Shown here piece after piece: positions 1-10,343 of a stretch of 64,000 bases of DNA. The DNA lies in NCBI GenBank assembly GCA_003116975.1, contig BGKB01000028.1:124001-188000 (forward strand). Direction: 5' to 3'. Position numbers and translations under genes: made by a program. The notes beneath the pieces are model-generated. The model searched no databases. It was not told the origin of the DNA and was given only the letters and a program-made list of their open reading frames with translations. The stretch comes from Aurantiochytrium sp. KH105 (Eukaryota > Sar > Bigyra > Thraustochytrida > Thraustochytriidae). Position 1 is the first letter of the stretch. The number at the start of each line of letters is the position of its first letter.

Positions 1-3000
1 GCGCAAAGCCACGGCATCGTTTTGGTAGGTGTTTGCGCGATTCTCGGCGTCCATCATGCGCTCGGTGAATTCCCGAAGCTGTGCGAGGACCTCGTCCTTC
101 TCCTCGGAGAGCGCGCTCACCTCCTTTTGCAGGGCGTCCATGCGCGCATCGGGCGGCGTCGGGTCGGCATCCGGGTGTTCACCGTCCGTATCGACAGTCT
201 CCTCGACAAGATCGCGGCGACTCGCGGCGCTCACGTCACTGGTGCGGCGACCGCGGTTGCTGCTAGCTTCAGCCTCTTCGAGCTTATTCTGAAGCTCTTC
301 GATTTGAGCCCGAAGGAGAGCTTCGACCTCTCCCGAAGCACCAGCAGCATTGTCGCCACCGTTAGCAACCCCATTGGCCTTGGCCAGGTCGCCCTCGAGC
401 CTTGCAACTGTCTCGGTAAGCCTGCGAATATCAGCTTCCTGGGCCGCGACGATGTCGCCATCCTGCTCATTGGCCTTGGTGCTCACTGTACCGATGTGCA
501 TCTCTTCGCCCTCCTTGTCCTCGAAGAGACCAATCTCGCGATTGCTCATGGCGCGCGCGCTCGAAGTGCTTGCGGCAGCGAGCTGCGCGCGAAGGGCCTC
601 GATCTCCCGTGCCTGGGCATCGCATTGAGCCTGCAAAGCATCCGTATCAGCGCTCGAAGCGGAAAGATGTGGCGGTGGCGATGAAGCGGGCGCCACCGGG
701 GCGGAGACCTGGGTCTGCGCCTGGGCCGCAGCTTCGCGAAGGTCGGCGATCTCGGCCTCAAGCTCGGCAATCCGGGTCTTGGCTTGCGCCAGTTCCTCTG
801 CAAGTCCGGCTTGGGCGCCAGAGGACCCTTCGGTGGCTTGCTTGAGAGCCTCGTGGGCCTCCTTCTCCTGAGCGAGCTCGGACTCGAGGTCCTGCACGCG
901 CGTCTGCAGGTCGGAGATTTTGCCTTGCAAGTTGCCAACCTGCCTGGCCTCCTCGCGCAGGCGCTTGAGCTGCGCGCGCGCGAGCTTGCGACGAACGGCC
1001 TGCTGCAAAAGCATGACGCCCTTGCGCCGCGCCAAAAAGGAGCGACGCGCAGGCAGACCTCGATACCATGCCTGAATGCGCAGCACGCTCGAGTCGCGCA
1101 GGCGCTCACGGCGCAAGAGACGATTCTTGTAGGCGCGGTACGAGCACTGCATGGTGACAATCGCGCGCATGGCGACGAGTCGCGACTTGACCGCAAGTCG
1201 GCGCCGCGCCGCTGCTTGAATTGTGGTAGCGGACTTTTCTTCGCGCATGTGGCGGGCCCGGGCGCGACCCAGAAAACCTCGAATGATTGCCTGAATCTTG
1301 TGCGCGCTACGCAGCGAGACAATGTAGTGCTTTCTGTCCTTGGCAGCGCGGAGAAGCGCCTGAATACGCGTCGCGGCCTGTTTCATGCAGGCCATGCGGG
1401 CATCCTCAATTCGCTCGTATGCGCCCTTGCGTAAAAAGATCTTGGTGCGGCCAATCTGATACTCTTGGCCCTCTTCGAGTTGAAGAGCCTCGACAATTTT
1501 AAGAGTGGCGGGCTTGCCATCCTGCTCGGCCTTGGCCTTGGCAACGCTCGAAAAGGAGCGTCTGGGTGCGACCATAAAATAGCGCGCAACAAAGCTGGCA
1601 AGCACCATGCGGACCGGGTAGCCGGCGCGCGCCACCTTGACGGCCTCGAGGACACCGCCGTAGCGAAGCTGATCTACAAGACGCTTGCGCACGAGGACAT
1701 TTGCAGCAGCGCGATCGTTGGGCTTGAGACAGCGTACATAGTGGGGCGAGGTGCTGCGAATCGTCTTGAGAAGATCTGCAAGCTGATCCTTGAATTGGGA
1801 CCCCAATGTTTTCGACTGAATGGAGCGGCCATTGTTCCTGCCTGCTCCTGCAGATGCCATTTCCTTGGGAAAGAGAAGCGCAAGAAAGGGATCCTGGCTC
1901 GACTGCATCAGCTCGAGCGATTCCGGGTACAGTTGGTCCTTGTTCTTGGCAACAAAGCCGGCCGTGTCGTAGGTGACATCGCCAGCATAGTGCTCGACCG
2001 TGAATCGGTAGTTCACCCTGTCCTTGTTCGCCACGGAGAAGCGGGGGACATCAGAAAGGAGCTCATAAAACTTTCCTGCCAGACTCTTGTCGTTGCCCTT
2101 GGGAAAGAGGCACTGCTCGTCCAAAAGTGAAATGATACCAATGGGTTTGGACTCGATGAGATCAAGGCATTGCTGGTTGTCGGGAAAGTCGATAAAGGAC
2201 CACTTGATCTTTTCCTTTTCGTACTCCTTTTGTTCCAGCTTGAAGACAAACTGATTGAATTGCTGCTGCAGCGTCTCGTTGGCATAGTTGATGCAGAGCT
2301 GTTCGAACGAGTTAAAGTCAAAGACCTCAAAACCGAAGATATCGAGGACACCAATCGAGTTCGTTTTCGTCTTAGTCCCCACCTGGATGCTCTCGTTGAC
2401 GCGAAGCACGACGCGATCGAACATGCGCGAGTAAATGGTCTTGAGAAGAGCATCGCGCGCATCGGCGGCTTCGTCGACGTTGAGGCGCTTGACGATCCAG
2501 TCGGCGCCGACCTTGATGCGGCGGGTTGTGAGCGCGGTAACGATGGCATCTTCGGCAACCTTGATGAGATCGGCACAGGCCGCGAGGGCGCGCTTGCTGA
2601 CCTCGTCAGTCTGGTCGAGCGTGGCGGCCTCGTCCTCGTCACCAGCGGCTTTGCCATCAACGTCGGGCACAAAATGGAGGTTACCCAAGTTCATGACGGC
2701 CGAAACGGTGCGCATAAGCTGCGCCTTTTCGTCGTCTCCAAAGCCCATCGTCTCCATGGCCTTCCACATGTGTTGAAACTGGGATTCATCGTCGACACCA
2801 TCGCGGCGGTCAAAACACTCGCTCTGGTTGGTGATGCCGCAGGCTTCGAGGTCGGGAACGTGCCAGGCCTCGAGCTGTTCCTCGGAGGCGCCTCTGCATA
2901 GCTGGTAAAAGACGTGAAAATTGCGCTCGCCGAGCCCCTGTTTTGCGAGACGCACCTTCTCCAGGAGATACGTGACGATGCGCGCGCCAACGAGACGATG

Positions 3001-3819
3001 CTTGTCGGTGCTAAACTGCATTTCAATGAACTTGCCGAAACGCGAACTGTTATCGTTGCGATTTGTGCGAGCGTTACCAAAGGCCTCGAGAATTGGGTTC
3101 GACTGCAGGACCATGTCGGCAATTTGCTCGCCGCCGGATTTGTCGGCATCGCGCGCGACCGTCGCCAAGTACTTCATAATGTATTTCGTGCTCTCTGTTT
3201 TGCCAGCACCGGACTCACCGCTGACGAGGATGCTCTGATTCTTGGCGCCTTGGTCCATGGTGTCTACGAGATTGCGGTAGGCTGCGTCGCCGGTGGCAAA
3301 CACATGAGGGGCCATTTGTGGTGCCTCTAGGCCCTGTGATCGTAGCAGACCAGTGCTGTAGTACATCTCCAGCAGGTCTGGGCTGTAGAGACGAAGCTGC
3401 TTGAATGGGTTGACGGCCAGGAGAATGGGGCCTGTGTTGGTATAGATATTGTCATTCTTGAACCGGTCGTTCAGGCTCTGCAAGATTGATGGTTCGTGCA
3501 GATGGGTGAGACGCGTGAGATCTTCGACGTCTGCGAGTGTGCGCGCATCTTCGAACTGGTTGCAGAGAAAAATATCATTGTGCTGCGAGAGCTCCTTGTT
3601 CTCGCCCAGAATCTCTACGACGTCCTCGCTGCTCGTCTCGTCGACATCCTCCTCATCGCTGTCCTCGTTGTCGCTCTCGCCCTCGTCTCGTGGCTCTTTA
3701 CGCACGACGAACTTCCACTTGCCGTCTTTGATTTCCTCACGGGACTCGAGGACGCCGCGCACCCACGCGAGCTTCCCGTCCCGGATCCACACGCGCGCGC
3801 CGGCAGCCTCGGACGCCAT
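1..3819 (-). CDS. Myosin heavy chain, class V/XI-like (C-terminus beyond window)
   Basis: An actin-based motor, and by its layout a cargo-carrying unconventional myosin. The frame is open from the ATG at 3819 to base 1, giving 1273 residues. An SH3-like N-terminus (VWIRDGKLAWV) is followed by an acidic stretch. The P-loop GESGAGKT lies at residues 201-208, NxNSSRFGKF switch I follows, and DIFGFE switch II is at 493-498. HYVRCLKPN is the actin-binding region and GRTKIFLRKG (about residue 793) ends the converter. Six IQ motifs follow (for example RIQALLRAA, KIQAIIRGF, TIQAAARRL, RIQAWYRGL), then coiled coil from about residue 960. Six IQs and a coiled-coil neck are the class V/XI pattern; the globular tail would lie off the left edge, so the class is inferred. 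The frame closes upstream of 3819 with a stop about 90 bases away, and the start context is AGCATGG. I saw no break in frame and no intron. Confidence 0.96.
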   Translation of the reverse strand, partial: MASEAAGARVWIRDGKLAWVRGVLESREEIKDGKWKFVVRKEPRDEGESDNEDSDEEDVDETSSEDVVEILGENKELSQHNDIFLCNQFEDARTLADVEDLTRLTHLHEPSILQSLNDRFKNDNIYTNTGPILLAVNPFKQLRLYSPDLLEMYYSTGLLRSQGLEAPQMAPHVFATGDAAYRNLVDTMDQGAKNQSILVSGESGAGKTESTKYIMKYLATVARDADKSGGEQIADMVLQSNPILEAFGNARTNRNDNSSRFGKFIEMQFSTDKHRLVGARIVTYLLEKVRLAKQGLGERNFHVFYQLCRGASEEQLEAWHVPDLEACGITNQSECFDRRDGVDDESQFQHMWKAMETMGFGDDEKAQLMRTVSAVMNLGNLHFVPDVDGKAAGDEDEAATLDQTDEVSKRALAACADLIKVAEDAIVTALTTRRIKVGADWIVKRLNVDEAADARDALLKTIYSRMFDRVVLRVNESIQVGTKTKTNSIGVLDIFGFEVFDFNSFEQLCINYANETLQQQFNQFVFKLEQKEYEKEKIKWSFIDFPDNQQCLDLIESKPIGIISLLDEQCLFPKGNDKSLAGKFYELLSDVPRFSVANKDRVNYRFTVEHYAGDVTYDTAGFVAKNKDQLYPESLELMQSSQDPFLALLFPKEMASAGAGRNNGRSIQSKTLGSQFKDQLADLLKTIRSTSPHYVRCLKPNDRAAANVLVRKRLVDQLRYGGVLEAVKVARAGYPVRMVLASFVARYFMVAPRRSFSSVAKAKAEQDGKPATLKIVEALQLEEGQEYQIGRTKIFLRKGAYERIEDARMACMKQAATRIQALLRAAKDRKHYIVSLRSAHKIQAIIRGFLGRARARHMREEKSATTIQAAARRRLAVKSRLVAMRAIVTMQCSYRAYKNRLLRRERLRDSSVLRIQAWYRGLPARRSFLARRKGVMLLQQAVRRKLARAQLKRLREEARQVGNLQGKISDLQTRVQDLESELAQEKEAHEALKQATEGSSGAQAGLAEELAQAKTRIAELEAEIADLREAAAQAQTQVSAPVAPASSPPPHLSASSADTDALQAQCDAQAREIEALRAQLAAASTSSARAMSNREIGLFEDKEGEEMHIGTVSTKANEQDGDIVAAQEADIRRLTETVARLEGDLAKANGVANGGDNAAGASGEVEALLRAQIEELQNKLEEAEASSNRGRRTSDVSAASRRDLVEETVDTDGEHPDADPTPPDARMDALQKEVSALSEEKDEVLAQLREFTERMMDAENRANTYQNDAVALR

Positions 3820-4474
3820 GCTTTCTCCCGCGTCGTCGCCGGCGGTCTTGGTCCAGGGGAGCGCAATGCAGCGTCGCGCTCGATCTTACTTTGCCACGTA
3901 AGCCTTTTTCCTTCTCTCTCTCTCTTTCTCTCTTTATTTGTGTATCGAGACGACTTGATCAAAGAAAGAAAGGCAAGCAAGGAGGGAAACCACGCCTTTT
4001 CCGCTTTTTCTCGCGGGCGCCGCGGAGTCTCGCGCTCGGCGCAGACGCCTCGCTCCCGCCCCCGCCCGCGCTCAGGTGGCCGGCGCCGCCGCAAGCAAGC
4101 GAGCGAGCGAGCGAGCGGGCAAGGCAAGCCAGCACGCCAGCACGCCAAGCAAGCCAAGCAAGGCAAGCAAGGCAGCGGGAGAGCGCCCGGCCTCCACGTC
4201 GCCGTCCACTTGGCGTTCACGCCTCGCGACGAAGACACGCGCAGCACCGCGCCGCGCCGCGCCGCTCTCTTGCTCTCTCGATCGCTCTCCGCACTCCTCT
4301 CCTCCGCGCGCCACCTCGCGTCCGCCGCCCTCGCGCGGCCTGGCGGGCCTGCCTCCGCGACTGCGCGTGTCTCCGCGCCGCTGCCGCGCGTCGCTCGCTC
4401 CGCCGCGCTCGGATTCAAACGGGTTTTGCTCTCCTTTCCTTGCCTTTCTCTCCTTGCCTTCCCTTTCTCCTTTC

Positions 4475-4586
4475 CTCTCCTCTCCTCTCCTCTCCTCGCC
4501 TTGCCTTGCCTTGCCTTGCCTTGCGAGGTTTGAATCGATTTGAATTTGAAGTGCAGAGTTTGAAGTGCAGAGTTTGAAGTGCAGAG
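4475..4586. repeat. Compound tandem repeats: TCTCC, CCTTG and a 14-bp unit
   Basis: A run of TCTCC pentamers passes directly into about five CCTTG pentamers ending near 4524. After a short stretch rich in TTTGAAT come three exact copies of the 14-bp unit TTTGAAGTGCAGAG at 4545-4558, 4559-4572 and 4573-4586. A partial fourth copy continues as TTTGAATTGG. The array lies about 0.7 kb upstream of the myosin start. Confidence 0.9.
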
Positions 4587-5194
4587 TTTGAATTGGCTGA
4601 CAAATGTGATGCAAGCAAGAACAATGCAAAGCAACGCTGCTGCGGTTCTCCTGGCCGCCGCCGGCTGGCTTCTCTCGCTCCCGTTCTGGCCCCGGTCCGG
4701 TCCGGTCTTGCTCTGCTTCTCTTCCCCGCCCGCGCTCGCTCGCTCGCTCGCGCGCAGAGCCCGGGCCGACGGCCGAGCGCGGCTCCAGCTCGCGGCCGCA
4801 GACGCACGTCCGTGCCTCGCGCCTCGCCGCCGCGCCGCGCTCCGTTTGCTCGTTTGGAATTGGATGATTGATTGATTTGAGGCCTCGATCGAGCTCGCGA
4901 GCGAGCTCGCGAGCGACGCGCTGCGACGGCGCCCGGCCGGCCTGCGGCGACAGACCTGGCCCGGCGGCGACGACGCCACGGCCAGCGGCCAGCCGGCTGC
5001 AGCGAGCAGGGCGCGGAGGAGATGGAGCGGCGGAGCGGGAGCGGGCCCGCAGGGGGCTCGCCGATGTCCCGGACCGTCTGCATGCCTGCGCAGTGCACAG
5101 CTTTTGCCAGCGGCTACTTCGTGCGAGGATGAACGACTTGAAGAACAGACAACGAGGTGCGTACACGAAGGCAACTTGAAGTCCCGTCGTCGAG

Positions 5195-5242
5195 ACGAGG
5201 CGAGACGGGACGGGACGGGACGAGACGAGACGAGACGAGAGC
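5195..5242. repeat. GACGG/GACGA pentanucleotide array
   Basis: A perfect 5-bp periodic run in which the fifth base changes from G to A part way along. It lies in the myosin/EXS divergent spacer. Confidence 0.85.
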
Positions 5243-6243
5243 GACGATGTCCATGGGGCAACAGGCAGTAGCAACGATACCCTTTGCGAGCTCAAAAAAC
5301 CGAGTCCTGTGCCAAGCCCTGAAAAAGTTCCAGGCACGATCGGCAGGATGATAGACGACCAGCGGCAAAGGCGCCTGGGATGCTGGTCTTGCTTGCTCGG
5401 CATGTAATGCTCAGAACTGTGGAACGAGAAACCGGGCCTGGCTCTGGCTGACTGCCGATGCCCCTTCTCGGAGATACGACGATATGGTTTCTCGCGTTAT
5501 GCAGAACAAGAACAACGGAGTCATGTTTAGTACCAAGGCTCTCGGCCTCTGTCAGGGCAGTTCATGTGTCGTAGGTTCCCCCTTTTTCTTCTCTTTTTGG
5601 TTTTCTGCCAACGAAGCCTTCATCTGCCATTGAACCCAAAGGCTCTTCGATGGGCTGAAGAGCCAAGGAAAGGAGAAAAATAGAATGGAAAAGGAGGAAC
5701 GAAGATACCCAATTCCCCCCAACCCCCTCAGACCGCCGACAATGCAGCCAGCCACCAGTGGCCGTCTTGGCCCGTCTGCATTGCGACCGTCAAACCATCG
5801 TCTCGTGAACCCGAAACGAAACGTCGTTCCCGTCGCTCCCTCTTCCTCTCCCCACTGCAGTCTTGCGGTGGTTCTTCTCCTCCTCCTCGGCGTCATCCGC
5901 CAGAGAGACAACCGCTATGTAAGTAGTAAACGAGGTCGGCACTCTATTGTTGACGTGGCAAACCCCGACAAAACCGGTATCGGCTCGCAGCGCGGGCTGG
6001 TGCGGACGCGCAGGTCACGCGCGAGTCGCGGGCTCGCGGCGCGTGGAAGCGCCTGCGACGACGGCACGTGCGGCCCCTGCGCGACGGGCCGCGCGATCGA
6101 GCGCAGAACCGGCAGGCAGCGCGCCGAGGCCCGGGGCGCGGCAAACACGGAAGCAGGGGTCGAGCGGGGGAGGCTGACGCAGCCGCTAGCCCGCCCATTG
6201 AGCTCTCTCGGAAGGTGGACCGGCGACGGAGCGGAGAGGCAAG

Positions 6244-8097
6244 ATGGGTCTCGGAGCGTTTGTGAACGAGAGCCACGTGTACTTTCGACCGCCATTACTC
6301 ATTGCGCTCGTGTGGTTCCTCTGGGGCGTTGATGTCTTTGTCTTTCGCAAAACGCACATTGATTATTCCAAGGCGCTTGGCTTTGATCGCGAGAGCACGC
6401 TGAGCCCGGCGGCAATATGCACGTCGGCAAGCGCCATCATTGGTATTTTCCTGGTCTGCTGGCTCATGTACTCGCTCAAGTGGCCCTTTTCAGACCCGCT
6501 GGTGATTCCGGGCATCATGTACATTGCTTCCTTGTGCATTCTTCTCGTCCCGCTCGATGTGCTCAACAGGCGCGGTCGCGAGCGCTTGCTTCACACATTT
6601 GTTCGAGTCCTGATGCCGCTCCCAACGGGCGTACTCTTTGCCGAGGTGCTGCTGGGCGATATCATGACCTCGCTGAGCAAGGCCTTGGCCGACATGCAGG
6701 TCTCCGTGTGCGTCCTGCTGAGTCACTCGTTTACTGCGGAAGACCCGTTTGAGGCAGAGATTCAGGGCTCGCACATTTTGCGCACGAGCTCGACGATGCT
6801 GCACGAAGAGTCGTGCGCGGACTCCTGGCTGCGGCCTCTGATCACCAGTTTACCCTTTTTGCTCCGTTTTCGTCAGTGCATTGTGGCGTACCGTGCGACG
6901 GGACAGTCGTTTCCACACCTGGTGAACGCAGCAAAGTATGCGAGCGCCTTTCCGGTCATTTGGATCTCGGCATTCGCGCACCAGTTCCCCTCCATTAATA
7001 GCGATGGCCTGCAGCTTTTGTGGAAGCTGGCAATTACGTTCAACTCGCTGTTTTCCTTCATGTGGGACGTCGTCATGGATTGGGGCCTCATGGGCAAAGA
7101 GGCGCACTACATTTGGCTTCGAGAGCGTCTCCTCTTTATGAATGACGGACGCTCCATGTATATGCGCGTGCCCCATGGGGACCCTGCAGAGGAACCTACG
7201 CGGGAGACAGAAATGACGCAAATGTCGCGGACAACGCGCCTCAAGAGCAAGGACTCGAACGCGGACCTACTGCAAACGTTCAAGGATCTTGAGGGCGAAG
7301 ACCAGCAGGAACATGCGGACTCTGTGGTCTTGGAGGCTGCGCTCCCGCAACACCCAACCTTTTCGCGAAGTCCATCGTTTGGCGTGCACCAAAGCCAGCG
7401 GTCCCCAATGCTTCCGCCCTTGTCATTGCCGCAGGCAGCGCAATTCGACGCGCTCGAACTCGGTGGGGACGGCGGTCCTGGCGCTGACGCCGAGGGCGTG
7501 TCTGTGGGCAGTGGGCTGCCTGCGGCGCGGCGTTCGGTGGATTCGTGGTCGTCCATGGTTCGACAGTATGGCGCCGCCCTCTTCCGGTCCGCGCAGCCTT
7601 CGCGATTCAAGACTGCCCCCGAGGCGCGCAATGCGCACATTATGCCACTCTTGCCATCGACACCAATTTTTTACTATGCGGCCATGGTCTTTAATCTTGT
7701 GTTGCGCGTGCTGTGGTCCATCAAACTCTCTGTACATTTGCAGCTTACGCAGGAGGGTGTGACGTTTGTGCTCGAGCTGTGCGAGGTTGTCCGTCGCGCC
7801 GTCTGGCTCATTTTCCGCATCGAGTGGGAGTCGATTCAGATTGATGAGCGCAAGCGTCTCGCCGATTCGATCGACTCGGATACCGAGGCCGAGATGCAGG
7901 AAGAAGATAGCATGCCCGTGGCACCGGCATCAATCAAGCGGCATGCTTCTTTGCCATCGGTGGCAGTGCCGACCTCACCTCAGCTGAGCCCACGTTCCGC
8001 GAGGTTTTCGCCCGAGGATCTTTGGCTTGGCTCACCGGCTGCGGAGAGCGGCCACAAAGCGCGGCAGCGCACGAGTTCGGACCGCGTCACATCCTAG
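6244..8097 (+). CDS. EXS-domain membrane protein (ERD1/XPR1-PHO1 C-terminal type, no SPX domain)
   Basis: 617 residues, starting at AAGATGG. EXS proteins include phosphate exporters (XPR1, PHO1) and the Golgi protein ERD1, which is involved in phosphate recycling and retention of Golgi enzymes. The protein opens straight into the first EXS membrane segment (about 15-33), with further hydrophobic segments near 55-77, 86-103 and 118-138. The EXS signature RFRQCIVAYRATG plus NAAKYASAF lies at about 205-235. The closing motif (FYYAAMVFNLVLRVLW, then EVVRRAVWLIFRIEWE) lies at about 474-535. A polar, Ser/Pro-rich insert of about 165 residues (roughly 300-468) splits the EXS domain where family members have a short loop. 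The C-terminus is Ser/Pro-rich and likely phosphorylated. Lack of SPX makes an ERD1-like Golgi role more likely than inositol-pyrophosphate-gated plasma-membrane export; the substrate is inferred. Confidence 0.88.
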   Translation: MGLGAFVNESHVYFRPPLLIALVWFLWGVDVFVFRKTHIDYSKALGFDRESTLSPAAICTSASAIIGIFLVCWLMYSLKWPFSDPLVIPGIMYIASLCILLVPLDVLNRRGRERLLHTFVRVLMPLPTGVLFAEVLLGDIMTSLSKALADMQVSVCVLLSHSFTAEDPFEAEIQGSHILRTSSTMLHEESCADSWLRPLITSLPFLLRFRQCIVAYRATGQSFPHLVNAAKYASAFPVIWISAFAHQFPSINSDGLQLLWKLAITFNSLFSFMWDVVMDWGLMGKEAHYIWLRERLLFMNDGRSMYMRVPHGDPAEEPTRETEMTQMSRTTRLKSKDSNADLLQTFKDLEGEDQQEHADSVVLEAALPQHPTFSRSPSFGVHQSQRSPMLPPLSLPQAAQFDALELGGDGGPGADAEGVSVGSGLPAARRSVDSWSSMVRQYGAALFRSAQPSRFKTAPEARNAHIMPLLPSTPIFYYAAMVFNLVLRVLWSIKLSVHLQLTQEGVTFVLELCEVVRRAVWLIFRIEWESIQIDERKRLADSIDSDTEAEMQEEDSMPVAPASIKRHASLPSVAVPTSPQLSPRSARFSPEDLWLGSPAAESGHKARQRTSSDRVTS

Positions 8098-8173
8098 GGA
8101 ATGCGTTCCTGGCCTATTCTCTTGGTGCCTGCAGCGAAACTTTGGGGTTTGCTGTCGTGGAGAATGGCGCGAG

Positions 8174-8255
8174 GCAAGCAAGCGAGCAAGCAAGCGAGCA
8201 AGCAAGCGAGCAAGCAAGCGAGCAAGCAAGCGAGCAAGCAAGCGAGCAAGCAAGC
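8174..8255. repeat. 12-bp tandem repeat CAAGCAAGCGAG, about 7 copies
   Basis: Near-perfect head-to-tail copies begin about 75 bp after the EXS stop codon, so they probably fall in its 3'UTR. The unit is itself built from 4-bp AAGC/GAGC blocks, which suggests slippage from a tetranucleotide. There are no spacers, so this is not CRISPR-like. Confidence 0.9.
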
Positions 8256-8484
8256 GGACAAACAAGCTTGACTGCATGGGCCCAATGCGTGCATATACCA
8301 CCTGCAGCTGGCAAAAGTGCTAGAGTCCAGCGGCAACGGGACAATCTCTGACTGATTTATGTTACATTATAAAACGATAGAGCGAGACAATGACGGCACG
8401 CGCTTGAAAAAGTGAGTGAAAGGCACGGAGAATCCGCGTCTTAGACATTGTCTGTCTGCGAGGAAAATCGCCAAGCCACGCCAC

Positions 8485-8488
<4 letters not shown>

Positions 8489-8520
<32 letters not shown>
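8489..8520. repeat. (AG)16 dinucleotide repeat
   Basis: An uninterrupted AG run of 32 bp ends 7 bp before the stop-codon end of the minus-strand gene at 8527. Confidence 0.95.
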
Positions 8521-8522
<2 letters not shown>

Positions 8523-8526
8523 TCCA

Positions 8527-9356
8527 TTAGCCGACAGAGGAGAGCGACTGGCGTTGACGTTTTGATCTTATGCGTTCAAAGACGCTCTTGCGTCGAAGCT
8601 TGTCCGGACTTATGTGCTGTGACTCAAGCTGAGGATGCACTTGATGTGCGGGCGGCGAAGACAGCGAAGCCTTTGGGCCTGGAATGTGGAAACCGGTCGT
8701 TGAATCACTGCGGCTGTCGTCTGCGGGAGCGGAAGTACGCAGACGAGACAGAAACGCAGGTGCCTTAACCATCGAAGGCCGTCTTGGTGTCGCCAAAAGT
8801 GGGCGTTTCTTGGTCGTCGTCTTGGTCGTCTTTGGCGCCGCTGTCTTGCTCAGCGAGACGCGCGATGCCTGGAGCTGCATTGTCAGGTGCAGTTGCTGTT
8901 GCAGTTGCTGGTGCATTTGCTGATAATATTGGGGCTGCACTCCCCAGCTGCATCGCCGATCAGTCAACGCGGGACTGGCCTCCATCCGCGACCCCGGGGG
9001 GCGGTACACCCTGCCCTGCGCGCTCGATGCGCTCGACGCGCTCGACGCGCCCACCTCGCAAGATCGTGCCCGAGGTGCCATGGGCCGCACGGCGGACGGA
9101 GAGGTCCCCGTTGGGTTCTCCAGCGAATGGCGCCTCCATCTCGCCTCGCGAGGGCCCTCTTCTTGCTGCCGCTGCTGCTGACGCTGGCGCGGTGCCGGCG
9201 GCAGCATCGAGCCTCCTTCGCCTGGCGCCCCATGCGTCGCCCTCGTCGCCGGCGCTCGCGCGGGCACGAGATACGCGGCCTCGCGTCGTGTGTGCTCTTG
9301 CCGTTCGCGCTCATCATGCCCGCCGCGGCCTCGTCCCTGCTGCCGCTGCTGCCGCC

Positions 9357-9409
<53 letters not shown>

Positions 9410-9585
9410 GCGTGGCACACCTCCACGCCCTCCACCGTGAGCCAGTTCTCCCAGGAGTCCATCGCCGCCGCGCGCCCTTGGCGCCGCCGCCGCGTCTCCG
9501 CGTTCTGGCTTCGGGCTCTGCTCTCCTGCTCGTCGCCCGCGGCCCTCATCCCGGCGATGTCGCCCATCCCCATCTCCGCATCCAT
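8527..9585 (-). CDS. PolyQ-rich protein of unknown function
   Basis: 352 residues from an ATG at 9585 (GCGATGG, good context). I do not recognise a family. The N-terminus is charged and carries one aromatic patch (SWENWLTVEGVEV, about residues 43-55). A run of about 16 glutamines encoded by CAG follows. The middle is Arg/Gln-rich and Ser/Pro-rich with a second Q-rich patch (YYQQMHQQLQQQLHL). The C-terminus is basic (DKLRRKSVFERIRSKRQRQS), with an RRKS-type phosphorylation site and a possible nuclear-localisation signal. Composition resembles transcriptional or RNA-associated disordered proteins, but that is inference. The opposite strand is also open here; I prefer this strand because it has a good start and varied, non-repetitive ends. 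It lies convergent with the EXS gene and divergent from the RING gene. Confidence 0.6.
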
Positions 9586-10328
9586 CGCGCCTCGCTCGCT
9601 CGCTCGCTCTCTCGCGCCGCCTCCTCCCGCGGCCGGCCTTTCCGCGCTCTGCTGCGCCCGCGCGGCCTCGCCTCGCCTCGCCGCGCCGCGCCTCGGGCTC
9701 GGTCTGTCGGGGCGGGTCGGGTTGGGTCGTGCTGGCTCGCAGCTAGCTATCTATAGCTAGCGATGGCGGCTGCTACGGCGCGATGAGGGGCGCCCACTTG
9801 GGTTCTCGTGCTCTTCTCGCACCCTGCCCCGCCTCGGCCATTCGGGCCAACCGGAGGCGGCGCGAAGAGAGGGAGAGGCGACGATCTTGTTGGTGGGAGG
9901 CAGGGAGCAACGCACGCAGCCGCACACCTGGCTGGCGGGCGGCGAGCCGGCAGCAGCCTGTCTGGCAGGCGGCAGAACGCGTCGCTTTCGAGAGCCGCGT
10001 GGCGCGTCGACGGCAAGGTCGATCTTGCCGTCGGTCTTCTCGCTGCACTATCCCTACCTGCTGCAGCAGCAGCAGCAGCTGCAGCTAGCACAGCTAATAA
10101 ATAAGCGGAGGCGGCGCCCGGATCTTGACGCGTGCTCGGGGAAACCGGCGAAACCTCCACCGGGTCGTACGGGGGGCACGCAGGATCTCTCCTCGCGCTT
10201 CCTGCGCCTGCCCTGTCACGCCTGCCTGCTCAGCCCAGCCCAGCCAGCCCGCTCCGGCCCCTCCTGCGGCCGATCTCGATACCCCGCCCCGCCTGCGTCC
10301 GGCCCAAGCATCCCCGCGTCCCGCTCCA

Positions 10329-10343
10329 CCCCCCCCCCCCCCC
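10329..10343. repeat. C15 homopolymer
   Basis: Fifteen consecutive C residues in the divergent spacer. Confidence 0.95.

Larger units (their letters stand above)
3820..6243. promoter_or_regulatory. Divergent intergenic region between myosin and EXS gene, repeat-rich
   Basis: About 2.4 kb separates the starts of two divergent genes. I see no convincing gene here. Long open frames on both strands (for example 4072-5403 minus) are Arg/Ala/Ser-rich products of GC-rich DNA with no recognisable domain. The region holds a CT-rich stretch near 3905-3940, GCGA and CAAG repeats near 4095-4170, and pentanucleotide arrays at 4475-4525. A 14-bp triplicate sits at 4545-4586, a palindromic GAGCTCGCGAGC pair near 4890-4915, and a GACGG/GACGA array near 5195-5242. 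GTAAGT at 5919-5924 would suit a donor for a 5'UTR intron of the downstream gene, but I could not pair it with a clear acceptor. Confidence 0.6.
8098..8526. other. Convergent spacer with two tandem repeats
   Basis: This is the 3' flank of the EXS gene and of the minus-strand gene ending at 8527. Apart from the 12-bp array and the AG run listed separately, I see only AT-richer sequence with no coding potential. Confidence 0.7.

Noticed and set aside
3615-5403. Long minus-strand open frames (up to 548 codons) upstream of the myosin
   Set aside because: Products are Arg/Ala/Ser low-complexity, change character at every simple repeat, and overlap the myosin N-terminus out of frame. They follow from GC-rich DNA with few stop codons.
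5919-5924. GTAAGT as an intron donor for a spliced EXS gene
   Set aside because: No convincing paired acceptor or upstream coding exon; at most a 5'UTR intron.
5685-6332. Plus-strand frame of 215 codons before the EXS gene
   Set aside because: Low-complexity, overlaps the EXS start in another frame, and the EXS domain is complete without it.
8174-8255. Regular array that at first glance recalls a CRISPR repeat
   Set aside because: The 12-bp units abut directly with no unique spacers, and the genome is eukaryotic.
8784-9756. Plus-strand frames opposite the polyQ gene (poly-Leu, poly-Ala, poly-Cys)
   Set aside because: The CTG repeat is open in every frame; these readings lack a good start and have no non-repetitive conserved-looking part.
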